A stretch of DNA of 64,000 nucleotides from Terrisporobacter mayombei (GCF_020748465.1 NZ_JAHZMP010000003.1:530975-594974); one strand, 5' to 3'. Shown: positions 9,969-18,825, counted from the stretch's first letter. Notes: a model not told the origin generated them from the letters alone. Numbers and translations are program-made.

Positions 9969-10010
9969 AAAAAGCCACCCTTTCATCAAGTTACTTAATA
10001 ATAGGATGGC
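9969..10010 (-). promoter_or_regulatory. Hairpin covering the ribosome site of the M3 peptidase gene
   Basis: On the minus strand GCCATCCT (10010-10003) can pair with AGGGTGGC (9981-9974) across a 21-nt loop, followed by five U and then the ATG. The 3' arm contains the AAGGGTGG ribosome site. The element could hide that site or act as a weak terminator for read-through from spoIIE. Confidence 0.45.
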
Positions 10011-10058
10011 TCATTTTTTACAAATTATTCAATTTTACATACTGTGTATAACCAATAC

Positions 10059-10231
10059 TTATCCACAATCTTATTCACATATCAACACCCTTTCTTTTTA
10101 ATACATTTTAGTATTTTCAACGGTTTTATATTAACAAAATTATATTACTTCACCATATTCCTCCTATTTATCAACATTTTTTACAATCTTATCAACAAAA
10201 TTTATAGATATTTATACTTTTTTGTTGATAT
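10059..10231. promoter_or_regulatory. Cluster of DnaA-box-like 9-mers
   Basis: TTATCCACA (10059-10067) is the consensus DnaA box. TTATTCACA at 10071-10079, TTATCAACA at 10168-10176 and 10189-10197, and ATATCAACA-type 9-mers (one inverted at 10223-10231) are close variants. They fill the 230-bp gap between spoIIE and the M3 peptidase gene. AT-rich DNA yields weak matches by chance, so only the first two are individually convincing. Confidence 0.4.
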
Positions 10232-10238
10232 TTATATT

Positions 10239-12608
10239 TTAATTGCTGACAACTTTAGTCACCAACACGGTCATATCATCATCTACCTCTCCAAGCTGCA
10301 ATTCTAGAGCTCGGTCTAAAATTTGATTTGCAATTTCCTTTGGATTAGTTGTTGTTAATTTTTTTAAGAAGTATATTAGCCAATTCTCTCCAAAGTCATT
10401 ATTTTTGCCAGCATCAACAATCCCATCAGAGACCATTATTATAAAATCACCATTCTTTATTTTCACATTATGTCTGTCTAAGTTTATTTCAGACAAAATT
10501 CCAACTGGTAGTGAAGAGGATGAAATTATATCTACATCCTTATTTTCTCTACTAATATATGTTGAGCAAGCACCCATTTTAACAGTTTCTAACCTTCCTT
10601 TTTTCAAATCAACTATACCTAAATCCAGTGTAGAAAAAATTTCTTCCGATGATTTAAGTAAAAGCATATTGTTTATTGTGTTTATAACTATCTCTTTGTC
10701 AATTTTAGCTTCCATCATATTTTCCAAAATGTCTATAGTAACAGATGATTCATCATATGCCTTTTTGCCTTTGCCCATACCATCACTTATTGCCATCATA
10801 TATTTTCCATCGTATATCTCCATAAATGTAGAATTGTCTCCACAGAATATATGACCATCTCGAGACATGGTTGCTACCTCAGTGACCACCTTAAATTTCT
10901 CAGCTTTTGTAAAAATAACCTTACAATTTTCTCCTAAACAATGACACCCGATCTTTTGAATATCTAAAGATTCTCCTACAAAGTTAGAAATAATTTTTAA
11001 TAAATTCTCATCACATAAGCAACCATCTCTGCAGTTTTTCATTTCGATGGCTATTTTAAAATCATCGTTATTTTCCTGGATATAATTAACCTTGTCCACA
11101 ATTATGTTATATCTTTGTAGTTCATCAAAGATTTCTTTTTCCTTGTCCAAATTCAACATAATGTCATGCTCCAAGCCTTTGGATATACATTCTATGGATT
11201 TGGATATGTCTTTTATTTGTTTTGATATAACTTTTCTACTTTCACTTAGTTTCATACTCCAATCATAGTCTAGAGCATATAGTTTATAATAATAATTAGC
11301 TACTCTTACAATTAGCTCTGGCTTCATACACTCTTTCCTAAAGTTTTCTGGAATATCCCTTGTACTTATCTCACCATCCTCTATTTTTTCAATTATTTCA
11401 TATATTAAGTTGTAAGTATAATTAAATTTTGATTCCCAACAAATTCGTTGCATACTACAATATTGGCATTCATCATTATGAATTAAATCAATTATTGTAG
11501 ATATATCTCTTTGGTCTATCACTTTGTCTCTTTCTCTTACTTTGTCAAAAGTGTTAGCTAACTCACTATATACTCTTTGTATATTCATAAGTTTGCTATT
11601 TGTTAAGTTTTTACTTCTTGTTATATATTCATAAACAGCTTCGTTAGAGTCTACCTTGGTTTTTACTAATTTCTCCATCTTATTAAAAAATGATTTTGGT
11701 ATTAGAGAAACTATTAAACACCCTATGGCTATATCAATTATTTGTGATAAATTTGAAGTTATTCCCGAAGTATAGGAATATATTATAATCCAACTTAATA
11801 AATATCCTAATATAGAGATATATTTATTTAATTTATTAAATGCCCCAGATACAAGGCCTGCAAAAGAATATACTCCCATATATAAGGCTGATACTACGTT
11901 AGATATCATAAAACCTAAACCAACGATAACTCCACTTGTAGCACCTAGAGTTGATCCTCCAAGTATAGATGCTATAAGTATTAACACAGTTGCTAAAACT
12001 CCTCTAGCTGAAACACCAAATAAACCTATATTGCCTATACCAATAATACTAAAGGCAATCAGTAGGCTGAGGGAAACTACCTCCTCGGGACTTATGTACA
12101 TCTTGTTCCTATTATTTATTAAGAACTTTGTCCCAAATGAAAATATATATGATGAAATAAACGTGACTACAAACTCCATAAAAACTATTATAAAATCGTA
12201 TATGTTGTTATTACCATAATATGCTGTTTGTCCTAAAGACATAGGGAGTAATATTACAGCCCCTAGCAAACTTATCTTGGCTATAGAATCCAATTTTTTA
12301 ATCTTATTACTAAAAGCAAAAATAATAACTAAACATATACTGTACTTAGCAACAGATGATATATCATTAAATGATAATAATATGCCCAACATAGTTGACA
12401 AAAATACTTGATATTTATATTGATCTAATTTAACAAAAAATAAGAAAAATGCTATTCCAAAGGGTGCTACCCCATCCACAATGGTAAATCGACTAAGAAA
12501 AAATCCCATCAGCATAAAAATTGCCGTCTTTGTGTTTATATATTTATTTATTTTTAATTTATTTAAATTAATCCCTCTATTTTTTATAGCAGCTCCATTT
12601 CTCTCCAT
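10239..12608 (-). CDS. spoIIE: Stage II sporulation protein E, PP2C-type phosphatase
   Basis: Membrane-bound serine phosphatase that dephosphorylates the anti-anti-sigma factor SpoIIAA and so activates sigma F in the forespore. The 789-aa protein starts with about ten hydrophobic segments (residues about 25-310), has a central linker with cysteine pairs, and ends in a PP2C domain from about 590 with GDGMGKG-type metal-site residues (ISDGMGKGKKAY) and VSDG near the end. AAAGGAGGAGA precedes the ATG. ppx lies upstream on the same strand. Confidence 0.97.
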   Translation of the reverse strand: MERNGAAIKNRGINLNKLKINKYINTKTAIFMLMGFFLSRFTIVDGVAPFGIAFFLFFVKLDQYKYQVFLSTMLGILLSFNDISSVAKYSICLVIIFAFSNKIKKLDSIAKISLLGAVILLPMSLGQTAYYGNNNIYDFIIVFMEFVVTFISSYIFSFGTKFLINNRNKMYISPEEVVSLSLLIAFSIIGIGNIGLFGVSARGVLATVLILIASILGGSTLGATSGVIVGLGFMISNVVSALYMGVYSFAGLVSGAFNKLNKYISILGYLLSWIIIYSYTSGITSNLSQIIDIAIGCLIVSLIPKSFFNKMEKLVKTKVDSNEAVYEYITRSKNLTNSKLMNIQRVYSELANTFDKVRERDKVIDQRDISTIIDLIHNDECQYCSMQRICWESKFNYTYNLIYEIIEKIEDGEISTRDIPENFRKECMKPELIVRVANYYYKLYALDYDWSMKLSESRKVISKQIKDISKSIECISKGLEHDIMLNLDKEKEIFDELQRYNIIVDKVNYIQENNDDFKIAIEMKNCRDGCLCDENLLKIISNFVGESLDIQKIGCHCLGENCKVIFTKAEKFKVVTEVATMSRDGHIFCGDNSTFMEIYDGKYMMAISDGMGKGKKAYDESSVTIDILENMMEAKIDKEIVINTINNMLLLKSSEEIFSTLDLGIVDLKKGRLETVKMGACSTYISRENKDVDIISSSSLPVGILSEINLDRHNVKIKNGDFIIMVSDGIVDAGKNNDFGENWLIYFLKKLTTTNPKEIANQILDRALELQLGEVDDDMTVLVTKVVSN

Positions 12609-12644
12609 AAAAAAATCTCCTCCTTTGTTTACTATTTACAATGA

Positions 12645-12679
12645 ATTATATCAAAGGGGAGAATTATATTTTGTCGCAA
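12645..12679 (-). promoter_or_regulatory. Candidate Spo0A-dependent promoter of spoIIE
   Basis: TATAAT at 12650-12645 on the minus strand lies 36 bases before the spoIIE ATG. Upstream, GCGACA (12677-12672) is separated from it by 21 bases, the abnormally long spacing known from Spo0A-activated sigma-A promoters such as B. subtilis spoIIG and spoIIE. The same bases contain TGTCGCA on the other strand, one mismatch from the 0A box TGTCGAA. Confidence 0.4.
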
Positions 12680-12702
12680 TTGGTTTTAGTATTCCTAAAA
12701 AA

Positions 12703-13629
12703 TTAAGACATATTTTTTGAGTTTTGACACATTAGGCCTTCCAAATTATCGTACTCACTTATCATTATTTTTTCAAATTCTAACTTTTTCATTACAATAT
12801 GTAATATTTTTACACCAGCCGTTATAATATCCGCTCGTTTTGGCTGTAGGCCTTTTAAGGTTTTCTTATCATTTAATGTCATTATTTTTAAATTTTGTAG
12901 AATTTTTTCTAAATCTTTTTTTGTAACCACACTATTATGAACTTTTTCCATAGAATATACTTCTAATTGTTGATTCATAGCAGAAAGTGAAGTAATTGCG
13001 CCTCCAATTCCTATTATTTTGCTTATATTCATTGTTCTAAGCTTATCTATAGTAGATGATATGGTATCTTCTATAAAAGTTGTCATATTATTAAATTCTT
13101 CATTACTAATTGGATCTGTGGTAATAAATTTTTCTGTCATTCTTAGTGCTCCAACATTTTCACTTTTACAAAACTTAATTCCTTTCTCATTTCCCACTAT
13201 AAACTCTGTAGAACCACCGCCGATATCTATTACTAATATATCTTCTTTTTTATCACCTTCTGTGCCTTGCAGTACACCCATAAAGCCTAAATTAGATTCC
13301 TCTTCTCCACAGATTATCTTAACATCTATATCTGTTAGGTTTTTTGCCTCATTAACAAAATCTTGTCCATTTTTACTATCTCTAAGCGCTGATGTTCCCA
13401 TACAATATACTTTGTCACACCTTTCCTCTTTACATTTATCAGAGAACTCTTTAAGTGCCTTTAAATTTCTTTCTAAAGCATCTTTTGTAATATATCCTTC
13501 TTGATTAACACCTTGACCTATTCTAGTTGTATTTATGTACTTTTTTCTATTTTCTATTTTATTGCCTTCATAATCTGCAATTAATAATCTCATGGAATTT
13601 GTCCCTATATCGATTGTTCCTATTTTCAT
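12703..13629 (-). CDS. ppx: Ppx/GppA phosphatase (exopolyphosphatase type)
   Basis: Member of the actin-like ATPase fold family that hydrolyses polyphosphate or pppGpp. Visible are the N-terminal phosphate-1 motif TIDIGTNSMRLL at 5-16 and the second glycine-rich loop DIGGGSTE at 135-142. At 308 aa it is the short form with only the two core domains, without the C-terminal HD domain. GGAGGA precedes the ATG. It lies 94 bp upstream of spoIIE. Substrate preference cannot be read from the sequence. Confidence 0.9.
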   Translation of the reverse strand: MKIGTIDIGTNSMRLLIADYEGNKIENRKKYINTTRIGQGVNQEGYITKDALERNLKALKEFSDKCKEERCDKVYCMGTSALRDSKNGQDFVNEAKNLTDIDVKIICGEEESNLGFMGVLQGTEGDKKEDILVIDIGGGSTEFIVGNEKGIKFCKSENVGALRMTEKFITTDPISNEEFNNMTTFIEDTISSTIDKLRTMNISKIIGIGGAITSLSAMNQQLEVYSMEKVHNSVVTKKDLEKILQNLKIMTLNDKKTLKGLQPKRADIITAGVKILHIVMKKLEFEKIMISEYDNLEGLMCQNSKNMS

Positions 13630-13664
13630 TTTTTTCCTCCTTAGTTAAAATTCTCTTTGCTTAG

Positions 13665-13738
13665 TGGGCGCTAAAATTCATATCGTCAACGAGATGCCTT
13701 GAGTTTACTATCACTTCAGGCAACGACCTCGCTCAAAT
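13665..13738 (+). repeat. Dispersed intergenic repeat, copy B
   Basis: GGGCGCTA is followed by CATATCGTCAACGAGATGCCT, CACTTCAGGCA and CGCTCAAAT. TGCCT/AGGCA can pair, and an outer CGAG/CTCG can close a longer hairpin. Compare TACCT/AGGTA at the same place in the copy beside 5S rRNA. Confidence 0.6.
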
Positions 13739-13764
13739 TAATAAGTTATAATATATTATTATAA

Positions 13765-13794
13765 ACGAAAAAGAGATAACTTAGTTATCTCTTT
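13765..13794 (-). terminator. Terminator overlapping the divIC stop codon
   Basis: AAAGAGATAAC (13794-13784) and GTTATCTCTTT (13780-13770) form an 11-bp perfect stem, followed by TT. The TAA stop of the divIC-like gene is in the loop. Confidence 0.85.
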
Positions 13795-14074
13795 CACTGG
13801 AATCTACATATATTATTTCATTTGATTTAATCATGCCAAGCTCTTCTCTTGCCGCCGATTCTAAATCGTTACTTTTAGAAATCTTTTCTAACTTATTTAT
13901 TTCCTCTTTAGTATCTTCTATCTGGTTGTTTATTTGTGCTATCTGGCCTTTATACTCATTTATTTTTCTAATTTGAAATATAAATCCAGTGATGATACTA
14001 AACACTAAAAAAAATACAAATAAACTTAGAATCATATACTGACCCATAAATCTTTTTAACATTTTTATCTTCAT
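13781..14074 (-). CDS. divIC: FtsB/DivIC-type septum formation initiator
   Basis: Small bitopic division protein of 97 aa: short basic cytoplasmic N-terminus, one transmembrane helix at about 13-32, then a coiled coil at about 35-68 (heptad Ile/Leu/Asn) and a short extracellular tail. This is the FtsB/DivIC layout; such proteins act with FtsL and DivIB/FtsQ at the septum. The ATG overlaps the yabQ stop by 4 bases, so the two are translationally coupled. The yabP-yabQ-divIC order is standard in spore formers. Confidence 0.9.
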   Translation of the reverse strand: MKIKMLKRFMGQYMILSLFVFFLVFSIITGFIFQIRKINEYKGQIAQINNQIEDTKEEINKLEKISKSNDLESAAREELGMIKSNEIIYVDSSERDN

Positions 14075-14547
14075 GCACCTACACCCTTTTTCTTTTTTCT
14101 TTTTCTCTTAGTTGATAAAAGTATACTTGGTATATAACAAATAATATCAAAGATAAAGTGTATTGAATAGATAATAATGTAATACAAATTATTTAAAAAA
14201 CTGACTATGTAATGTATAGTCTTTTTGGATAAGCTTGTTATAAAAGAAATTATTTTATTGAACAGGGTAAAAATATACTTACTTATGGTGTTGTAATATA
14301 AAATAAAACCTAGAAATAAGGCTACAAAATGATAATATCTTAAGTCAAATCTTTCTAGCAAATTAATTGTTATAAAAATTACCGAAGTTATAAGTATCCA
14401 AAATATAAGATCAAAAACAAAAGATATTCTCTTTACTATTTTGAAATTCGATCTTAATGCTCTGTAAAAATCAAGCAATAGTCCTATTACTATTCCACCA
14501 TAAATAGTTAAGTAAAATATACCTATATCTTCTACGAAAAATCCCAT
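14071..14547 (-). CDS. yabQ: Spore cortex biosynthesis protein YabQ
   Basis: 158-aa polytopic membrane protein of the YabQ family, needed for spore cortex formation in B. subtilis and made in the mother cell. It has hydrophobic segments at about 8-27, 43-63, 70-88 and 115-140, and a strongly basic C-terminus (KRKRKKKKG). The start overlaps the last base of yabP, and its stop overlaps divIC, so yabP-yabQ-divIC form one tightly coupled unit. Confidence 0.9.
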   Translation of the reverse strand: MGFFVEDIGIFYLTIYGGIVIGLLLDFYRALRSNFKIVKRISFVFDLIFWILITSVIFITINLLERFDLRYYHFVALFLGFILYYNTISKYIFTLFNKIISFITSLSKKTIHYIVSFLNNLYYIIIYSIHFIFDIICYIPSILLSTKRKRKKKKGVGA

Positions 14548-14801
14548 TATTTAAATACCTTTTTTAAGAATTTTTCTTCAGGTTTTTTCTCTTTTGCATA
14601 ACTTATAGAGTTTACTGTACCTTCCACACTTATTATACTTTCTTCTAAATTTAGCTTATTCATATCCAAGCCTTCACCTTCCACAATAAGCCTTCCTGCA
14701 GAAGTTAAAAGCTCTACCCTCTTATCATTAAAAGAATATATATGATCCACTCCTGATATAACTAGATTAGATCTATCTTTTAAACTTATACTATGTTCCA
14801 T
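14547..14801 (-). CDS. yabP: Sporulation protein YabP
   Basis: 84-aa soluble protein of the YabP/YqfC family. The conserved core is visible as LVISGVDHIYSFNDKRVELL (residues 13-32) and the GLDMNKLNLEESIISVEG stretch (44-61). YabP is a mother-cell sporulation protein whose molecular role is unclear. GGGGGGAT precedes the ATG. It is the first gene of the coupled yabP-yabQ-divIC set. Confidence 0.92.
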   Translation of the reverse strand: MEHSISLKDRSNLVISGVDHIYSFNDKRVELLTSAGRLIVEGEGLDMNKLNLEESIISVEGTVNSISYAKEKKPEEKFLKKVFK

Positions 14802-14861
14802 AATATCCCCCCAGTATATATAAATTACTCCTAATATAAATATACTGAGGTCATGTGAATA

Positions 14862-15104
14862 TTATTCTATTATCTCATACATTTCCTTTGCTTCAGCTTT
14901 AAGGACATGTTCTTTTATTTCAGTTATTTTAAACTTCATTATTTTTTCTCCAAAAGTAATTTCTAATACATCACCCATATTTACTTCTGAAGATGATTTC
15001 GCTTGTTTTCCATTTATAGTAACTATTCCTTTGTCACAAGCTTCTTTGGCTACAGTTCTTCTTTTTATTATTCTGGATACTTTTAAAAATTTATCTAGTC
15101 TCAT
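14862..15104 (-). CDS. rqcP: RqcP/HslR-type S4-domain protein
   Basis: 80-aa protein that is essentially one S4 RNA-binding domain (MRLDKFLKVSRIIKRR start, GKQAKSSSEVNMGD in the middle). The B. subtilis counterpart YabO/RqcP stabilises P-site tRNA on obstructed 50S subunits during alanine tailing by RqcH. It lies between hup and yabP, the same place as yabO in Bacillus. The start follows a ribosome site in AAGGAGG. Confidence 0.9.
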   Translation of the reverse strand: MRLDKFLKVSRIIKRRTVAKEACDKGIVTINGKQAKSSSEVNMGDVLEITFGEKIMKFKITEIKEHVLKAEAKEMYEIIE

Positions 15105-15125
15105 ATGACCTCCTTAGTATACAGA

Positions 15126-15150
15126 AAAAGTGTGGGAAGCCCACACTTTT
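15126..15150 (-). terminator. Terminator after hup
   Basis: Perfect 11-bp stem AAAAGTGTGGG/CCCACACTTTT with a 3-nt loop, then TTCTG on the minus strand, 26 bases past the hup stop. Confidence 0.88.
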
Positions 15151-15176
15151 ATCTATTATTAATTTCTATTATGTTC

Positions 15177-15461
15177 TTATTTGTTTATAGCTTCTTTTAA
15201 AACTTTTCCAGCTTTGAATACTGGAGCTTTTGAAGCAGGTATTTCTATAACTTGTTGTGGGTCTCTTGGGTTTCTTCCTTGTCTAGCAGCTCTTTCTCTA
15301 GTTTCGAAAGTTCCAAATCCTACTAATTGTACTTTTTCTCCTCCAACTAATGCTTCTTCAACTGAAGCCATGAATGCATTTAATGCATCTTCTATTTGTT
15401 TTTTAGTTAATTCTAACTCACTTTTTTCTGCCATTTTTGATACTAATTCAGCTTTATTCAT
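15177..15461 (-). CDS. hup: DNA-binding protein HU
   Basis: Histone-like dimeric protein that bends and compacts DNA. At 94 aa it has the normal size; the conserved GFGTFE at 48-53 and the arm RQGRNPRDPQQ at 60-70 with its intercalating proline are intact. Its own terminator and an upstream gap suggest it can be expressed separately from mazG. AGGAGG precedes the ATG. Confidence 0.97.
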   Translation of the reverse strand: MNKAELVSKMAEKSELELTKKQIEDALNAFMASVEEALVGGEKVQLVGFGTFETRERAARQGRNPRDPQQVIEIPASKAPVFKAGKVLKEAINK

Positions 15462-15541
15462 TATTTTTACCTCCTAAAATGTGTTAATATAAAACTCTTT
15501 TCTTGTAAGTTCTATATATTTATGAAATTTCCTTCTATTAT

Positions 15542-16990
15542 TTATTGAAATTTAGCCTTCTCCCATAGTTTATCCATCTCTTCTAATGTCATTTCTTCCA
15601 ATGTCTTATTCATTGCTTTAGCATTATCTTCTATAAATTTAAATCTTTTTATAAATTTCTTACTAGTTAAGTTTAATGCTTCTTCTGGATCAACTTGTAA
15701 AAATCTAGCTAAATTTACTATTGAAAATAATAAATCGCCTAACTCTTCCTTTATGTATTTTATATTCCTTGATTTACATTCGTCAAGTAGTTCTTTGTAT
15801 TCTTCTTCAACTTTTTTACAAACATCGCCAATATTATCCCAGTCAAATCCTACTAGGGCGACCTTATATTGTATTTTTTCTGCTTTAGTTAGAGCCGGCA
15901 AAAATTGAGGAATCCTTTGTAAGCCCTCAGTTACACTGGTCTCACCTTTTTCCTTCTTTTTCAGTTCTTCCCATGTTTTATCAAATTTATTCATATCTAT
16001 ATCAATATTTTCAAAAACATGAGGATGTCTATGTATTAATTTGTTACAAATGCTACTTGATACGTCACCTAAGTTAAAGAATCCTTCTTCTTCTCCTATT
16101 TGACAATGGAATATAACTTGTAAAAGTACATCTCCCAACTCTTCAATTAACTCATCAATATCGTCGTTGTCAACAGCTTGTACCACTTCATAGGCTTCTT
16201 CTATCAAATATTTTTTTAAAGACTCATGAGTTTGTTTTGCATCCCATTCACAACCTGATGGCCCTCTAAGCTTTTTCATTATATTTTGTAGATCATGAAC
16301 TGTATTATATAATTTTTTATCACCTTTGGGTATATATAAACTTGTTAAATAACTAAAAAGTTCAGGTTTTCTATCAAGTTCATATAATTTTACATATGTT
16401 TTATTTTCTAAACTTTTTATCCCTGCACCATTTACTATACAAACTTCTTGTTCATCATCATAATGTTCCATTAATTTTAATTTAACATTTGATGCAATAA
16501 AAGAGTCATATATTTGCGTTATTATAGTATTTGTACTTATATCTATATAAGACTCTTCTAACTCAAAAGCATCTAATAGTTTAAATCCTTCTGCTGGGTC
16601 TACTCCTAGATAATTGTACATAGCATCTACAAAGCTCATAGACGGTATTATATCCAGTTCTAGGTTATTTACTATACATAAGCCCTCTATAATGCCTACA
16701 GTCTTTTCTGCAACGCGAGGATGGCCTGGAACTGCATAAACTAAGTCTTCATTTTTACCTTTTTCTACTATAAACTTTGCAATTTGTCCATATACCTCTT
16801 CAAAATTATCTTCTTTTTCATAAAAATAATCTAGAGCAGTATATTGAATTTTATCTTGTAATTGTTCTACTGTTGGATGTTTCTTAGTTCTTAAATAAAC
16901 ATTAGAACTAGAACTTAATGCTTCCAATGCCCCTTGGCTAATTAAGGAATAATCTCCAGGTCCTAGTCCTACAATAGATATTTTTCCCAT
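15542..16990 (-). CDS. mazG: YabN-type fusion: tetrapyrrole methylase-like domain plus MazG
   Basis: 482-aa two-domain protein. Residues 1 to about 220 carry the SAM-dependent (tetrapyrrole) methylase fold (ISIVGLGPGDYS at 4-15, AVPGHPR near 84-90). The rest is a MazG NTP pyrophosphohydrolase (LRGPSGCEWD, paired EE...E helices in EEAYE and EELGD), which removes aberrant nucleotides. The same fusion is B. subtilis YabN, next to yabO as here. What the methylase half acts on is unknown. Confidence 0.93.
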   Translation of the reverse strand: MGKISIVGLGPGDYSLISQGALEALSSSSNVYLRTKKHPTVEQLQDKIQYTALDYFYEKEDNFEEVYGQIAKFIVEKGKNEDLVYAVPGHPRVAEKTVGIIEGLCIVNNLELDIIPSMSFVDAMYNYLGVDPAEGFKLLDAFELEESYIDISTNTIITQIYDSFIASNVKLKLMEHYDDEQEVCIVNGAGIKSLENKTYVKLYELDRKPELFSYLTSLYIPKGDKKLYNTVHDLQNIMKKLRGPSGCEWDAKQTHESLKKYLIEEAYEVVQAVDNDDIDELIEELGDVLLQVIFHCQIGEEEGFFNLGDVSSSICNKLIHRHPHVFENIDIDMNKFDKTWEELKKKEKGETSVTEGLQRIPQFLPALTKAEKIQYKVALVGFDWDNIGDVCKKVEEEYKELLDECKSRNIKYIKEELGDLLFSIVNLARFLQVDPEEALNLTSKKFIKRFKFIEDNAKAMNKTLEEMTLEEMDKLWEKAKFQ

Positions 16991-17009
16991 TTTATTATCT
17001 CCTATATAT

Positions 17010-17049
17010 GAATGATAAGATTATAAACATTAACATAATCTTATCATTC
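17010..17049. repeat. Perfect 15-bp inverted repeat between spoVB and mazG
   Basis: Arms at 17010-17024 and 17035-17049 are exact inverses around a 10-nt loop. No U-run follows on the minus strand, and the ribosome site of mazG lies just beyond. It could be a terminator without a tail, an mRNA-stabilising stem at the end of spoVB, or an operator. Confidence 0.7.
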
Positions 17050-17065
17050 ATTTATATATTATTTT

Positions 17066-18682
17066 CTATTTCATAAGTTTAAGTTTTCTTAAAACTGAGT
17101 AAATTTTTTCACCTTTTGGCATAGTTAAAATTTCATCTTTTCTAATTCCGCCTATTCCTAGTAAAACCAAACCATAAACAAGCCCACCAATAGCTATTGA
17201 AACTAGAGTTGATAATGAGTTTCCTAAGAAACCTACCATAAATCCATATGATAGTTTAACAACTACATACATCGTTATAACTGTTATCATTGGTTTTATA
17301 ACAAACTCTTTCGGTGATAATCTTAATTTTAGATGTTTCTTTATATATATAAACTCTATTATAGATGCTACTGCGTATGCTGATAAAGTACCTATTCCAG
17401 AACCTATTATATTTATTGAAGGTATACCTGTTAACACATAACTTATTACTACTTTAAATACCATACCAACTGCTAATGCTATAACTGGTACCATAGGTTT
17501 TCCCATACCCTGTAGTATTCCATTTTGTGCATATATTAAACCTAAGAATACTGCACAAGGAGACACTACAAATAACATAGTTCCAAGGGTTGCTGGTTCA
17601 GCAGGATATAATAGTTTCATTATTGGCCCTGCTAGGGCTGCGAACCCAAATGTAGCTGGTAAAGTAACTAACAATATAGTCTTTAGACCTGTCTTAGCTT
17701 CTTTTCTTACTCGTTTCATTTGCTTTAATGCATAAGCTTCTGAAATAGATGGTACTAAACTCATTCCTATAGCTTGGTCTATAACTACAAGTAAGTTTAC
17801 AGTTGATATTGCCATTCCTGATAATTGTCCAAGTAGAGAATTGGCTTGTTCAATATTAAATCCAGTTTCTGTAAGCCTTCTTACTACTATTACACTATCT
17901 ACCATATTTACTAAAGGCATTACACATGCACCTATACTTATAGGTATAGCAACATATAGTAATCTTTTAAGGATTGTACCTGTACTTTCAAGCTTTATAT
18001 GCTTACTTTGAGCTATTTCAGCTTTTCTAGATTTACTACCTCTTAAATATATGTAAATTAAAAATACAGCAGACGCAAATCCACCTATTGCAGCTCCTAG
18101 TACTCCACCAGCAGCTCCCATTTGCTCTCCAAAGTTTTTCATAAGCATATATGCTAAGAATAACCCTAATACTACCCTGAAAAACTGTTCAATTATTTGA
18201 GAAATAGCTATTTTAGACATCTCTCTTCTTCCCTGGAAATATCCTCTATAAGAAGACATCAAAGGAACAAATAGTAATGCAGGAGAAATAGCAATTAATG
18301 CTGCATATGCTCCACTATTTTTCAAAAGTACTGTAGATATAAAATCTGCACCAAAGAAGAAAAATGAAAATGATATCAATCCAGTAATAAATAAAACTGT
18401 ATATGATATTCTAAATGTTTTATTTGCTCCTCCAAAATCTCCTACAGCTCTTTGTTCTGAAACTAGTTTTGCAAGTGCTGTAGGAAACCCAGCTGTTGCT
18501 AATGTTAAGAACAGAGTATATACCGGGTATACCGCTTGATAATACCCTAATCCCGTTGATCCAATTATGTTACCAAGAGGAATCCTAAAAAATGCACCCA
18601 TTATCTTAACGATTATACCTGCCATGCCAAGTATAAGCGCACCTTTTAAAAAGGATTCTTTATTATTATTGTTATTACTCAT
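17066..18682 (-). CDS. spoVB: Stage V sporulation protein B, MATE/MurJ-like lipid flippase
   Basis: 538-aa polytopic membrane protein of the polysaccharide biosynthesis/MOP flippase family with about 14 hydrophobic segments. SpoVB is needed for cortex synthesis and probably flips lipid-linked peptidoglycan precursor. The start is set at the ATG at 18682 (MSNNNNNKES...), with GGAGGT 6 bases upstream; an in-frame TTG at 18697 would translate that site. The conserved GIIVKIMGAFFRIPLGNIIG stretch is near residues 22-41. spoVT lies upstream and mazG downstream, as in other spore formers. Confidence 0.93.
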   Translation of the reverse strand: MSNNNNNKESFLKGALILGMAGIIVKIMGAFFRIPLGNIIGSTGLGYYQAVYPVYTLFLTLATAGFPTALAKLVSEQRAVGDFGGANKTFRISYTVLFITGLISFSFFFFGADFISTVLLKNSGAYAALIAISPALLFVPLMSSYRGYFQGRREMSKIAISQIIEQFFRVVLGLFLAYMLMKNFGEQMGAAGGVLGAAIGGFASAVFLIYIYLRGSKSRKAEIAQSKHIKLESTGTILKRLLYVAIPISIGACVMPLVNMVDSVIVVRRLTETGFNIEQANSLLGQLSGMAISTVNLLVVIDQAIGMSLVPSISEAYALKQMKRVRKEAKTGLKTILLVTLPATFGFAALAGPIMKLLYPAEPATLGTMLFVVSPCAVFLGLIYAQNGILQGMGKPMVPVIALAVGMVFKVVISYVLTGIPSINIIGSGIGTLSAYAVASIIEFIYIKKHLKLRLSPKEFVIKPMITVITMYVVVKLSYGFMVGFLGNSLSTLVSIAIGGLVYGLVLLGIGGIRKDEILTMPKGEKIYSVLRKLKLMK

Positions 18683-18786
18683 AACGTAACCTCCCAATAT
18701 TTATATAACAAACTTTAATATATCATATCTTTATAAGTATATTCAATAATTTAAGATTTTTTAATTATTTAGAAAACAAATTTTTT

Positions 18787-18825
18787 AAATACTAAAGGCC
18801 CTTAATATAAGGGCCTTTAGTATTT
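18787..18825 (-). terminator. Terminator overlapping the spoVT stop codon
   Basis: Arms 18808-18825 and 18787-18804 form an 18-bp stem around 3 nt, with a GC-rich core (AAGGGCC) and AT-rich base. The spoVT stop sits at the foot of the stem. Confidence 0.9.
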
